DNA from: an uncultured Oscillibacter sp.
GTDB lineage: Bacteria > Bacillota > Clostridia > Oscillospirales > Oscillospiraceae
Assembly: GCA_934574045.1 (NCBI GenBank)
Contig: CAKTMK010000014.1
Location: forward strand, 1 to 49,593
Direction of reading: 5' to 3'
DNA length: 49,593 nucleotides
Under the pieces are notes generated by a model. It searched no databases. It worked only from the letters and a program-made list of their open reading frames with translations, and had not been told where the DNA came from. Below are positions 17,846 through 26,055 of this stretch, one piece after another; position 1 is the stretch's first letter; every line of letters starts with the position of its first letter. The position numbers and the translations under genes were made by a program.

Positions 17846-18575
17846 CACGTTCCACCGCCGAGGGCAGGCCCGCCCGCCGGGGGAAACTGCACACGGACAA
17901 CCCCGTGCCACGCGCCGGTCTGCCCGCCGAAGGCCGCATGGAAACGGCGCAATGCCCTGACGCGCCCGCACTTTTCAGCGAAGGACAGCCGCGAATCCAC
18001 CGAAGCTAAAACAGTGAACGGCGCGCTCCCCGCCGTCAAAGAGCGGCCGCGCCTTCTGCCGGCGCGGCCGCTCAGGTGTGACGCAGGCGGCCCCGACTGG
18101 CGGCGCGCCCTCGTGTACACTTGAAAACGGCGTCGCACGAACGCCAGCGCCAAGGCGGCGGACGGCGCGGCACACATCTCCGCCGCTCAGCAAAGACACT
18201 CGGCTGGCGGAACCAATGCGGCGGGCTGCGCCGCCGTCCTCGTAAAGAGCGCCGCCGTTTCCCCTGCGGCACGCAATCGCCCCCCCGCCTCGTCCGGCCC
18301 CGCGCCCGTTTCCCTTTGGCAGTCTCCCGGAGCCGAACGCAGCAAAGCGCCCGGACGCATGATGCGTCCGGGCGCTTCGGCTGTTTCTTCTTCCGCCCCT
18401 GTCTCTTTCAGACAGGGCCGCTCTGCGCAGCCCGGCCGCAGACGGTTTTGCCCTTTCGCAGCATCTGCCGCGAGCCGTCCTCCGAGCCGCAGGTATGTTT
18501 CCGGCGCGGCGCCGGTCTTTATGCGAACGTCCGCAGGGCGGACGGGATCTTACCGCTCTCCGTCAGGGACGCGGC
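17846..18575. other. 730-base gene-free, GC-rich region between secG and htrA
   Basis: No recognisable gene; all open frames read as arginine/alanine-rich shadow. It contains perfect inverted repeats: GAGCGGCCGCGCC around 18041-18073, 16 bp at 18345-18377, and shorter ones near 18499-18513 and 18530-18544. These may be transcript ends of htrA or folded RNAs. Confidence 0.5.
18345..18377. repeat. Perfect 16-bp inverted repeat
   Basis: AAGCGCCCGGACGCAT and its exact complement are separated by one base. No T-run longer than three on either side, so terminator function is doubtful. Confidence 0.6.
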
Positions 18576-19982
18576 TCAGGCCGCGGTGCCCTGACCCTGA
18601 CTGCGCTGGCCGCTCTGACCGCCGAAGCCGCCGTTGAAGAAGTAGTTGAACAGGTCCTCCATGCTGCCGCCGTAGTAGCCGTTGTTTTGCTGCTGGTTCT
18701 GCTGGGTCTGCTGCTGATCGGCCGAGGAGTCTGTCATCTGCTCGGCGGGAACGCTGCCCCACGTCACGGAGACGGTCTGGGTCGTGCCGTCGCGATAGAT
18801 GGTGAAGGTGGAGGTGTCGCCCGCGGAGTAGCTCTTCTTCACCGCCACCAGATCCTCCGAGGCCGCGATATCGGTGTCGTCCACCTTAACGATCACGTCT
18901 CCCATCTTCAGACCCGCCTTGTCGGCGGCGCTGCCCTTCTCCACGGAGTAGACAAACACGCCCTGCGTGATGTCATAGCGGTACTGCGCCGCCATCTGGG
19001 CGGTCAGCGTGCCCTGCGTGATGCCCAGATAGGGCTTGTTGGTCACATAGCCGTTGGTCATGATGTCCTGGATCATGGCCAGCACGTCGTTCATGGGAAT
19101 GGCGAAGCCCAGACCCTCCACGGACTCGCTGGAGTAAGAGGAATACTTGGCGGAGACGATGCCGACCACCTCGCCGTACTGGTTAAAGAGGGGGCCGCCG
19201 GAGTTACCGGGGTTGATGGACGCGTCCGTCTGGATCATGTTGAAGGGCGTGCCGTCCACGTTGATGGCACGGTTCACGGAGGAGACCATGCCGCCGCTCA
19301 TGGAGAACGTCAGCTCGCCCAGCGGATTGCCCACGGCCAGAACATGGTCGCCCACGTTCAGCGTGCTGCTGTCGCCCAGCGTGACCTCCTGCAGGCCCGT
19401 GGCGTCGATCTTCAGCACCGCGATGTCATAGTCCTTGTCGCTGCCGATCACCGTGGCATCGTAGGTGTCGCCGTTGTAGAGCGTCACCTTCACACTGTTG
19501 GCGTCGGCGATCACGTGGCGGTTGGTGGCGATGTAGCCGTCCGAGGTCAGGATGAAGCCCGAGCCGGCGGAGGCCGTTTCCACCTGCTGGCCGAAGATGT
19601 TCGTGCCGGAGGTGCCGGTGGTGTTGATGGAGACCACGCTGTTGACATTGGCCGCGTACAGCTCCGCGTCGCTCAGGGCGGTCTTGCCGTCCACCGTCTT
19701 TACCGCCACGGACGAGGCCGGACGGCCGGAGACGTTCATGCTGGTGGCGCTGCCGTGGCTGGAAACGCCCCACATCACGCCCGCGCCGGCCGCGCCGCCC
19801 AGCAGCGCGCAGCTCAGCGCCAGCGCCGCGATCTTTGCGCCCGCGCGGCCGCTCTTGCGGCGCTTCGGGGCGGAAGTCTCCGCCTCACGGTACGCAGTCT
19901 CCACCACGGGAGCCTGCTCCGGCGTCTCGCTGCCGTCTCTGCGATAGGTATAGTGATACAGATTCTTTTCGTCGTTATACAT
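18576..19982 (-). CDS. htrA: HtrA/DegP-type serine protease with PDZ domain
   Basis: Membrane-anchored quality-control protease facing outside. 468 residues: cytosolic N-terminal 48 residues rich in charged amino acids, one membrane helix at about 51-72, then a trypsin-like domain with catalytic H156 (NRHVIAD), D186 (KDYDIAVL) and S261 (NPGNSGGP). One PDZ domain follows (about 310-415, YLGITQG...GLKMGDVIVKVDD). The tail is unusual: glutamine-rich (QQQTQQNQQQNNG) and then glycine/phenylalanine-rich (MEDLFNYFFNGGFGGQSG), probably flexible. Start ATG preceded by AAGGAGG. Monocistronic. Confidence 0.95.
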   Translation of the reverse strand: MYNDEKNLYHYTYRRDGSETPEQAPVVETAYREAETSAPKRRKSGRAGAKIAALALSCALLGGAAGAGVMWGVSSHGSATSMNVSGRPASSVAVKTVDGKTALSDAELYAANVNSVVSINTTGTSGTNIFGQQVETASAGSGFILTSDGYIATNRHVIADANSVKVTLYNGDTYDATVIGSDKDYDIAVLKIDATGLQEVTLGDSSTLNVGDHVLAVGNPLGELTFSMSGGMVSSVNRAINVDGTPFNMIQTDASINPGNSGGPLFNQYGEVVGIVSAKYSSYSSESVEGLGFAIPMNDVLAMIQDIMTNGYVTNKPYLGITQGTLTAQMAAQYRYDITQGVFVYSVEKGSAADKAGLKMGDVIVKVDDTDIAASEDLVAVKKSYSAGDTSTFTIYRDGTTQTVSVTWGSVPAEQMTDSSADQQQTQQNQQQNNGYYGGSMEDLFNYFFNGGFGGQSGQRSQGQGTAA

Positions 19983-20128
19983 ACTGCTTCCTCCTTATGT
20001 AGATCCGCCGTTCCCGTCCCGCCGCTGGGCCGGACCGGAGCGCCCGGAGTGGATGCCGCTGCTTTGAGAGAAGCTACCCGGCGGTGTGCCGGGCCTTTCT
20101 TTTACTCCCCTCTCACATCTTTGACTGA

Positions 20129-20156
20129 AGTATAGTATGCCTAGCTTAAAACAAAA
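20129..20156 (-). promoter_or_regulatory. Probable htrA promoter
   Basis: Perfect -10 TATACT with a weak -35 (TTTTGT) 16 bases upstream on the minus strand. The leader of about 140 bases contains a GC hairpin CCCGGC/GCCGGG near 20077-20093. Confidence 0.5.
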
Positions 20157-20257
20157 TGAAAGTTTTCAGCTTTTTAGAATTTATTTTTCAGCGCCGCTCG
20201 TCCCCGCAAGGCCGCGCCGCGTCTGACTTTGCGCCGTTTTTCCCCGCAGATCCGGCT

Positions 20258-20286
20258 TTGACGATTCTCTCCTTTTGTGATATGTT
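20258..20286 (+). promoter_or_regulatory. fhs promoter
   Basis: TTGACG, 17 bases, TATGTT, about 60 bases before the fhs start. No promoter was found between fhs and folT, so it may serve the whole folate block. Confidence 0.7.
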
Positions 20287-20346
20287 CTATCACATGAGAC
20301 CCGCCGGGACGGTCCGGCGGAGCGGTGAAGCAAAGGAGGACGATAC

Positions 20347-22017
20347 ATGGGAATGAAAAGTGACATCGAGATCGCGCAGGAGGCGCAGCTCCTGCCCATC
20401 GGGCAGATCGCGGACAAGCTGGGCGTGGCGCAGGAGATGCTGGAGCCTTACGGCCATTACAAGGCCAAGCTGGACATCCACGCCCTGCGCGGACTGCCCC
20501 GCAAAGCGAAGCTGGTGCTGGTGACGGCCATCAGCCCCACTCCGGCGGGCGAGGGCAAGACCACCACCTCCGTCGGCCTTGCCGACGCGCTGAACCGGCT
20601 GGGTAAGAAAACGGTGGCCTGCCTGCGGGAGCCGTCCCTGGGGCCGGTGTTCGGCGTGAAGGGCGGCGCGGCCGGCGGCGGCTATGCGCAGGTGGTCCCC
20701 ATGGAGGACATCAATCTGCACTTCACCGGCGATTTCCACGCCATCGGCGCGGCCAACAACCTGCTCTCCGCCATGCTGGACAACCACATCCAGCAGGGCA
20801 ACGCGCTGGACATCGACACCCGCCGCGTCGTGTGGAAGCGGGTGGTGGACATGAACGACCGCCAGCTCCGGCGCATCGTCTGCGGCCTCGGCGGAAAGGT
20901 CAGCGGCGTTCCCCGGGAGGAGGGCTTCGACATCACGGTGGCGTCCGAGATCATGGCCGTGCTGTGCCTTGCCCGCGACCTGACGGACATGAAGGCGCGG
21001 CTGGCCCGCATGGTGGTGGCCTACACCCGGGACGACCGGCCCGTCACCGCCCGCGACCTCCACGCCGAGGGCGCCATGACCGCCCTTTTGAAGGATGCCA
21101 TCAAGCCCAATCTCGTCCAGACGCTGGAGCACACCCCCGCCCTGATCCACGGCGGTCCCTTCGCCAACATCGCCCACGGCTGCAACTCCATTCAGGCCAC
21201 GGAGACCGCCATGAAGCTCAGCGACTACACCGTGACGGAGGCGGGCTTCGCCGCCGATCTGGGCGCGGAGAAGTTCCTGGATATCAAGTGCCGCGCCGGC
21301 GGCTTCCATCCCGACGCGGTGGTGATCGTGGCCACGGTCCGGGCGCTGAAATACCACGGCGGCGTGCCCAAGGCGGAGCTGAACACGGAAAATCTGGCCG
21401 CGCTGGAGCGGGGACTTCCGAACCTGCTGCGCCATGTGGACAATATTAAGAATGTATTCGGCCTGCCCTGCGTGGTGGCCGTCAACGCCTTCCCCACTGA
21501 CACCGCCGCCGAGCTGAAGCTGGTGGAGGACAAGTGCCGGGAGCTGGGCGTCAACGCGGCGCTCAGCGAGGTCTGGGCCAAGGGCGGAGCCGGCGGCGAG
21601 ACGCTGGCGCAGGAGGTGATCCGCCTGTGCGGCGAGCCGTCCCACTTCCAGTTCGCCTACGACGCGGAGGACACCATTGAAAACAATCTCGACGCCATTG
21701 CCCGGAAGATCTACCGGGCCGACGGCGTGGATCTGACGCCCGCCGCCCGCAAACAGCTCCGCCAGCTCACGGAGCTGGGCTTTGACAAGCTGCCCGTGTG
21801 CATGGCCAAGACTCAGTTCTCGTTCTCCGACGATCCGGCCCTGCTGGGCGCGCCCACCGGCTTCCGCATCACCGTCCGGGAGCTGAAAGTCAGCGCGGGC
21901 GCGGGCTTCCTTGTGGCCAAGACCGGCGACATCATGACCATGCCCGGTCTGCCCAAGGTCCCCGCCGCCGAGCGGATCGACGTGGATGAAAACGGCCGCA
22001 TCTCCGGCCTGTTCTGA
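20347..22017 (+). CDS. fhs: Formate--tetrahydrofolate ligase
   Basis: Joins formate to tetrahydrofolate with ATP, giving 10-formyl-THF for purine synthesis and one-carbon metabolism. 556 residues, the usual length. The ATP loop TPAGEGKTT is at about 65-73; REPSLGPVFGVKGGAAGGGYAQVVPMEDINLHFTGD is the family signature, and EAGFAADLGAEKF and KTGDIMTMPGLPK are intact. The start ATG follows AAAGGAGG. It lies upstream of the THF riboswitch and folT-folC, a clear functional grouping around tetrahydrofolate. Acetogenic use cannot be judged because no other Wood-Ljungdahl gene is in the window. Confidence 0.98.
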   Translation: MGMKSDIEIAQEAQLLPIGQIADKLGVAQEMLEPYGHYKAKLDIHALRGLPRKAKLVLVTAISPTPAGEGKTTTSVGLADALNRLGKKTVACLREPSLGPVFGVKGGAAGGGYAQVVPMEDINLHFTGDFHAIGAANNLLSAMLDNHIQQGNALDIDTRRVVWKRVVDMNDRQLRRIVCGLGGKVSGVPREEGFDITVASEIMAVLCLARDLTDMKARLARMVVAYTRDDRPVTARDLHAEGAMTALLKDAIKPNLVQTLEHTPALIHGGPFANIAHGCNSIQATETAMKLSDYTVTEAGFAADLGAEKFLDIKCRAGGFHPDAVVIVATVRALKYHGGVPKAELNTENLAALERGLPNLLRHVDNIKNVFGLPCVVAVNAFPTDTAAELKLVEDKCRELGVNAALSEVWAKGGAGGETLAQEVIRLCGEPSHFQFAYDAEDTIENNLDAIARKIYRADGVDLTPAARKQLRQLTELGFDKLPVCMAKTQFSFSDDPALLGAPTGFRITVRELKVSAGAGFLVAKTGDIMTMPGLPKVPAAERIDVDENGRISGLF

Positions 22018-22030
22018 ATCCCGGCCCCAT

Positions 22031-22085
22031 CCCGGGAGCGCGCGGCGCTCCCGGGGAAACAATAGGAGCGGCCCTTCGGCCGCTC
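22031..22085 (+). other. Two consecutive GC hairpins after fhs
   Basis: Stem 22031-22040/22046-22055 and stem 22066-22073/22078-22085. Neither is followed by T-residues, so they look like transcript processing or stabilising structures rather than a terminator. Confidence 0.5.
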
Positions 22086-22088
22086 TGA

Positions 22089-22188
22089 CGACAGAGTAGG
22101 GCACAGCGCGTTAAGTGCCGGCGGATGGGAAGTTGCCGCCGGACGAAGGGGCGAGACGCCCCGCGGTGCCGCGCCCGCATCCGCTGCC
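22089..22188 (+). promoter_or_regulatory. Tetrahydrofolate (THF) riboswitch
   Basis: The conserved core of the THF class is present in order: AGAGTAG (22092-22098), GCGTTAAGTG, GGATGGGA, CGAAGG, CGCGGTG and GCATCCGCT. Helices close around GGCGGATGGGAAGTTGCCGCC and GGGGCGAGACGCCCC. It should bind reduced folates and turn down folT-folC when folate is plentiful. A hairpin GCCGGACCGGC/GCCGGTCGGC (about 22229-22252) and the AAGGAGG site at 22264-22270 are the likely expression platform, acting on translation because no T-run follows. Confidence 0.92.
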
Positions 22189-22275
22189 ACAAAGAAGGAA
22201 GCCATTCCTCCCCAGTGGCAACCGTCAGGCCGGACCGGCTCTGCCGGTCGGCTCACACACACGAAGGAGGATATC

Positions 22276-22791
22276 ATGAAAAAAACCCGTATCCAAAACA
22301 TTCAAACGCTCGCCCTGCTGGGGATGCTGACGGCCATTGAGATCGTCCTGTCCCGGTTCTGCTCCATCTCCGCGTGGAACGTCAAGATCAGTCTCAGCTT
22401 TCTCCCCGTGGCCGCCGCCGCGATGCTCTGCGGCGCGGCTCCCGCCGCCGCCGTGGCCGCGCTGGGCGACTTCGTGGGAGCGATCCTGTTCCCCATCGGC
22501 GCGTATTTTCCCGGCTTCACCCTGACCGCCGCCCTGACCGGCGCGCTGTTCGGCCTGCTGCTGCACCAAAAGCGCACCCCGGCGCGCATCGCCGCCGCGG
22601 CCGCGGTCAACCAGCTGGTCCTCAGCCTGATGCTCAACACCCTCTGGATCTCCATTCTCTACGGCTCGCCCTACGGGCCGCTGTTCCTCACCCGCAGCGT
22701 GCAGACGCTGGTGATGCTCCCGGTCCAGCTCGTGACGCTGGGCGTTATGGCAAGGGTGCTGGACCGGTGCGGAAAGCGGGCGGCGGCATGA
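22276..22791 (+). CDS. folT: Folate ECF transporter S component FolT
   Basis: Integral membrane substrate-binding subunit of a group II ECF transporter; it captures folate and uses a shared EcfAAT module encoded elsewhere. 171 residues, about six helices, with the family opening QNIQTLALLGMLTAIEIVLSRF and the central SLSFLPVAAAAMLCGAAPAAAVAALGDFVGAILFPIGAYFPGFT. Identity is supported by the THF riboswitch upstream and folC immediately downstream. Start ATG after GAAGGAGG. The last codons overlap the folC start (ATGA). Confidence 0.93.
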   Translation: MKKTRIQNIQTLALLGMLTAIEIVLSRFCSISAWNVKISLSFLPVAAAAMLCGAAPAAAVAALGDFVGAILFPIGAYFPGFTLTAALTGALFGLLLHQKRTPARIAAAAAVNQLVLSLMLNTLWISILYGSPYGPLFLTRSVQTLVMLPVQLVTLGVMARVLDRCGKRAAA

Positions 22792-24059
22792 ATCTGACGG
22801 AGGCCATGGAGTTTATCCACGCCGCATCGTGGCGCGGGAGCTGCCTCGGGCTGGAGCGGATCACGGAGCTGATGGCGCGGCTGGGCGATCCTCAGAGGGA
22901 GCTGCGCTTCATTCACGTGGCGGGGACCAACGGGAAAGGCTCGGTCTGCGCCATGCTGGCGTCCGTCCTGACGCGGGCGGGGTACCGGACGGGGCTTTAC
23001 ACCTCGCCCCACCTGTTCCGCGTCAATGAGCGAATCAAAGTGGACGGCGCGGACGTCTCCGACGCGGAGCTGACGGAGCTGGCCGCGCTGGTAAAGCCCG
23101 CGGCGGACAGCATGGCCGACCCACCCACGGAGTTCGAGCGGATCACCGCCATGGCGCTGCTGTACTTTGCCCGCCGCCGCTGCGGCGCCGTGGTGCTGGA
23201 AGTGGGCCTCGGCGGGCGGCTGGACTCCACCAACGTGATCGGCCCGCCGGAGGCGGCGGTCGTCACCGATCTCTCGCTGGAGCACACCGCCGTGCTGGGC
23301 GATACGCTGGAGCAGATCGCCGGGGAAAAGGCCGGGATCATCAAGCCCGGCGCGTCGGTGGTCCTCTCCGCCCAGTCGGCGGAGGCGGAGAACGTGATCC
23401 GCCGCCGTTGCGCGGAGTTGGGCTGCCCCCTGCGCGTGACCGAACCGCAGGCCCTGCGCCTGCGCGCCTGCGGCCTTTTCGGCCAGACGCTGGATTACCG
23501 GGATCGCCGGGAGCTGCGGCTGCGTCTTTCCGGCAGCTATCAGCTGAAAAACGCCGCCGCCGCGCTGGACACGGTGGACGTCCTGCGGGAGCGCGGCTGG
23601 GCGATCCCGGAGGAGGCCGTGCGTGCCGGACTGGCGGAGACCGTCTGGCCCGCCCGGTTCGAGGTACTGCAAATGCAGCCGCTGGTCCTCGTGGACGGAG
23701 CGCACAATCCGGCGGGGGCGGCGGAGCTGTCCGCCAGCCTGTCGGCCTGTCTCCCCGGACGGAAGCTGACGATGGTGATGGGCGTGATGGCGGACAAGGA
23801 CCACTCCGACATGATCCGCACCATGGCCCCCCACGCCGCCGATTTCGTGACCGTGACGCCGGAGAGTGAGCGGGCGCTCCCGGCCCGGGAGCTGGCGGAG
23901 CGCATCCGATCGCTGACCGGGCTGCCCGTCCGGTGCGGTGGAAGCGTGCGGGACGGGCTGGCGCTGGCACTGGAGGGCAAAGGCCCGGACGGTGCGGTGT
24001 GCGCCTTTGGCTCGCTCTATCAGGCGGGCGAGGTCCGGGCGTATTTCGGAAAAACCTGA
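22788..24059 (+). CDS. folC: Folylpolyglutamate synthase / dihydrofolate synthase
   Basis: Adds glutamate to folates, trapping them in the cell; some FolC also make dihydrofolate from dihydropteroate. 423 residues: P-loop GTNGKGSV at about 46-53, YTSPHLFRVNERI, LEVGLGGRLDSTNV, LEHTAVLGDTLEQIAGEKAGIIK and VDGAHNPAGA. The start ATG at 22788 overlaps the folT stop by four bases, so translation is coupled. Import by FolT and glutamylation by FolC are thus under one riboswitch. Ends before a strong hairpin. Confidence 0.96.
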   Translation: MNLTEAMEFIHAASWRGSCLGLERITELMARLGDPQRELRFIHVAGTNGKGSVCAMLASVLTRAGYRTGLYTSPHLFRVNERIKVDGADVSDAELTELAALVKPAADSMADPPTEFERITAMALLYFARRRCGAVVLEVGLGGRLDSTNVIGPPEAAVVTDLSLEHTAVLGDTLEQIAGEKAGIIKPGASVVLSAQSAEAENVIRRRCAELGCPLRVTEPQALRLRACGLFGQTLDYRDRRELRLRLSGSYQLKNAAAALDTVDVLRERGWAIPEEAVRAGLAETVWPARFEVLQMQPLVLVDGAHNPAGAAELSASLSACLPGRKLTMVMGVMADKDHSDMIRTMAPHAADFVTVTPESERALPARELAERIRSLTGLPVRCGGSVRDGLALALEGKGPDGAVCAFGSLYQAGEVRAYFGKT

Positions 24060-24080
24060 TATTCCCCGCAGAGAACAGAA

Positions 24081-24120
24081 CCGTCCCCCGGACGCAGCCG
24101 CGTCCGGGGGACGGTCGTTT
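24081..24120 (+). terminator. folC terminator
   Basis: Perfect 15-bp stem (24081-24095 with 24100-24114) followed by CGTTT on the plus strand. It probably also stops the converging nucleoside operon. Confidence 0.75.
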
Positions 24121-24142
24121 CCTTTGGGATGGAGCCATTTTT

Positions 24143-25072
24143 TCAGTAGGTCCGCAGCAGCTCCTGCACCTTGGCGGCAAAGGCGTCCCGATCCACGTCC
24201 AGCACGACGAATACGTGCCGGTCCGGGAACTGCTTGTCGCTCCAGATATCCGTGACGGTCTTGCCCAGCGTCAGCGTGCCGCGGGTCTCCACGTACACGC
24301 CCGCCTCCTCGCCGGTGAACAGCTCGGGATGGGCAAGGTACATCACCGGGCAGGTGTCGTGGCAGCAGAGGCCGGGGCCGTCCGTCCGCTCAAAGAACGC
24401 CAGTGCAAGCTGGTTGCTGTCCCGCACGAAGCGGCACACCGGCGTTCCGTGCGCGCCGATGGACTCCACCTCCTCCGGGGTGAGATAGGCCCGCATCGTC
24501 ACGTCCAGACCGCACATCACCACCGGCACGCCGGAGCGGAACACCATCTGCGCGGCATGGGGGTCGCCGTAAATATTGAACTCCGCCGCCGGGGTCACGT
24601 TGCCGCCCTTTGCCGCGCCGCCCATGATGAGGATGCGCCGGATCAGCGTTTTCAGATCCGGGTACTTCCCGAACGCCGTGGCAAGGTTCGTCAGCGGGCC
24701 CACCGCGATGACCTGAAGCTCTCCTCCGGCGGCCTTCGCCGCGTCATAAAGCGCGTCCCACGCGGGCTTTGTCTCCCGCGGCGCAGGGGACGGGGCCAGT
24801 TCCACCTCGCCCACGCCGTTTTTCCCGTGGACCAGCGGCGCGGTGCGCAGCGGAACGAACAGCGGATGCTCCGCGCCGGGATAGACCGGAACGTCGATCC
24901 CGGCCAGATGGCAGACATTGCGCGCGTTTTCAAAGGTGTGGCACAGCTCGGCGTTTCCCGCCACGGCGGAGATGCCCCGCAGCTCCAGCTCCGGCAGACG
25001 CCACAGCGTCAGCAGCGCCACCGCGTCGTCCACGCCCAGATCCGTGTCGAACCAGACCGGTATCCGCTTCAT
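24143..25072 (-). CDS. Inosine/uridine-preferring nucleoside hydrolase family protein (divergent copy)
   Basis: 309 residues. Hydrolyses the N-glycosidic bond of ribonucleosides by family. The calcium-binding N-terminal cluster is DTDLGVDDA (D9, D11, D15, D16), a variant of the standard DxDPGxDD. Further motifs GPLTNLA, MGGAAKGGNVTPAAEFNIYGDPHAA and GLDVT agree. The preferred start is ATG 25072, overlapping the upstream stop (ATGA) with GGGAGGTG before it; the frame opens five codons earlier. The proline-to-leucine change in the metal loop and the CCHDTCPV segment suggest a specificity different from the neighbouring copy. Last gene of the nucleoside operon. Confidence 0.88.
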   Translation of the reverse strand: MKRIPVWFDTDLGVDDAVALLTLWRLPELELRGISAVAGNAELCHTFENARNVCHLAGIDVPVYPGAEHPLFVPLRTAPLVHGKNGVGEVELAPSPAPRETKPAWDALYDAAKAAGGELQVIAVGPLTNLATAFGKYPDLKTLIRRILIMGGAAKGGNVTPAAEFNIYGDPHAAQMVFRSGVPVVMCGLDVTMRAYLTPEEVESIGAHGTPVCRFVRDSNQLALAFFERTDGPGLCCHDTCPVMYLAHPELFTGEEAGVYVETRGTLTLGKTVTDIWSDKQFPDRHVFVVLDVDRDAFAAKVQELLRTY

Positions 25073-26025
25073 ACGCGCACCTCCCAACCGTCATAGGTTC
25101 TGACCGCATCCACCATCAGGTCCACGAACCGCTCCCGGTCCAGGCCCAGCACGCACCGGGCGTTGGGCGCGCGGCCAAGGCGGCCCAGCGGGTCGCCCAC
25201 GGTGGTCCCGCGGCAGTATTCCCCCGCCGTCTCAATGCCCACGTACATCTCCCGGATGGTGAAGATCTCCGGGTGCAGCAGCGCCGCCACGGCCACCGCG
25301 TCGTGGACGGGCGCGCCGTCGTAGCCGATGTCCCGGTGGAACTTGAAGAAAAATTCCAGCCAGTCCGCCACCACGCCCGCCACCTGATTGCCCACGGCGC
25401 GGATGCGGTTGAAGTCCTCCGGGAAGATCAGCGCCTGCTCCGTCACGTCCAGCCCGGACATCATCAGCGGGATGCCGGAGGAGAACACGATCTGCGCCGC
25501 CTCCGGGTCCACCAGAATGTTGAACTCCGCCGCGGGCGTCCAGTTCCCATACCCGATGCCGCCGCCCATCACAGAGATCTGGGCGATCTTGGGCTTCAGC
25601 TCCGGGTGGGCCAGCAGCAGCGCCGCCGCGTTGGTCTCCGGGCCGGTGACGATCAGCGTCACCGGCTCAGGACTTTCCCGCAGGGTCTGTGCCATCAGCT
25701 CCACCGCGCCCATGGGCGCGAGGGGGCGGCTTGGCTCCGGCAGCTTCGGGCCGTCCAGCCCGGTCTGGCCGTGGATGTTCCCGGCGGTGATGGGGTCGGT
25801 CAGCAGCGGGCCGGGGCGGCCCATGGCGATGGGCGCCTCGATGCCCAGCAGCGCGCACACGCGGCGGGCGTTGTAGGTAGTCTTTTCAATGGTCTGGTTT
25901 CCGGCGGCGGAGGTGACGGCCAGAATGTCCAGCTCCGGGCTGGCCTTGGCCAGCATCCATGCCATGGCGTCGTCATGGCCGGGGTCCCCGTCCAGAATGA
26001 CGGGTCGTTTTTTCAATTCGCTCAT
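25069..26025 (-). CDS. Nucleoside hydrolase (IunH/Rih type)
   Basis: 318 residues. Canonical metal-binding opening VILDGDPGHDDAMAW (D12, D14, D18, D19), NIHGQTGLDGP, TGPETNAA, MGGGIGYGNWTPAAEFNILVDPEAA and the late DGAPVHDAVAVA. It releases free base and ribose from imported nucleosides in the cytosol. Start ATG follows AAAGGAACG. It is 30 bases after the second permease and overlaps the next hydrolase by four bases. Purine versus pyrimidine preference cannot be fixed from sequence; the BMP-type transporter suggests purines are included. Confidence 0.92.
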   Translation of the reverse strand: MSELKKRPVILDGDPGHDDAMAWMLAKASPELDILAVTSAAGNQTIEKTTYNARRVCALLGIEAPIAMGRPGPLLTDPITAGNIHGQTGLDGPKLPEPSRPLAPMGAVELMAQTLRESPEPVTLIVTGPETNAAALLLAHPELKPKIAQISVMGGGIGYGNWTPAAEFNILVDPEAAQIVFSSGIPLMMSGLDVTEQALIFPEDFNRIRAVGNQVAGVVADWLEFFFKFHRDIGYDGAPVHDAVAVAALLHPEIFTIREMYVGIETAGEYCRGTTVGDPLGRLGRAPNARCVLGLDRERFVDLMVDAVRTYDGWEVRV

Positions 26026-26055
26026 GTATGCGTTCCTTTCAGGCGGGGCGGACGG

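Noticed and set aside
22089..22188. Possible purine or c-di-GMP riboswitch before folT.
   Set aside because: The conserved blocks and their order fit the THF class, and the downstream genes agree.
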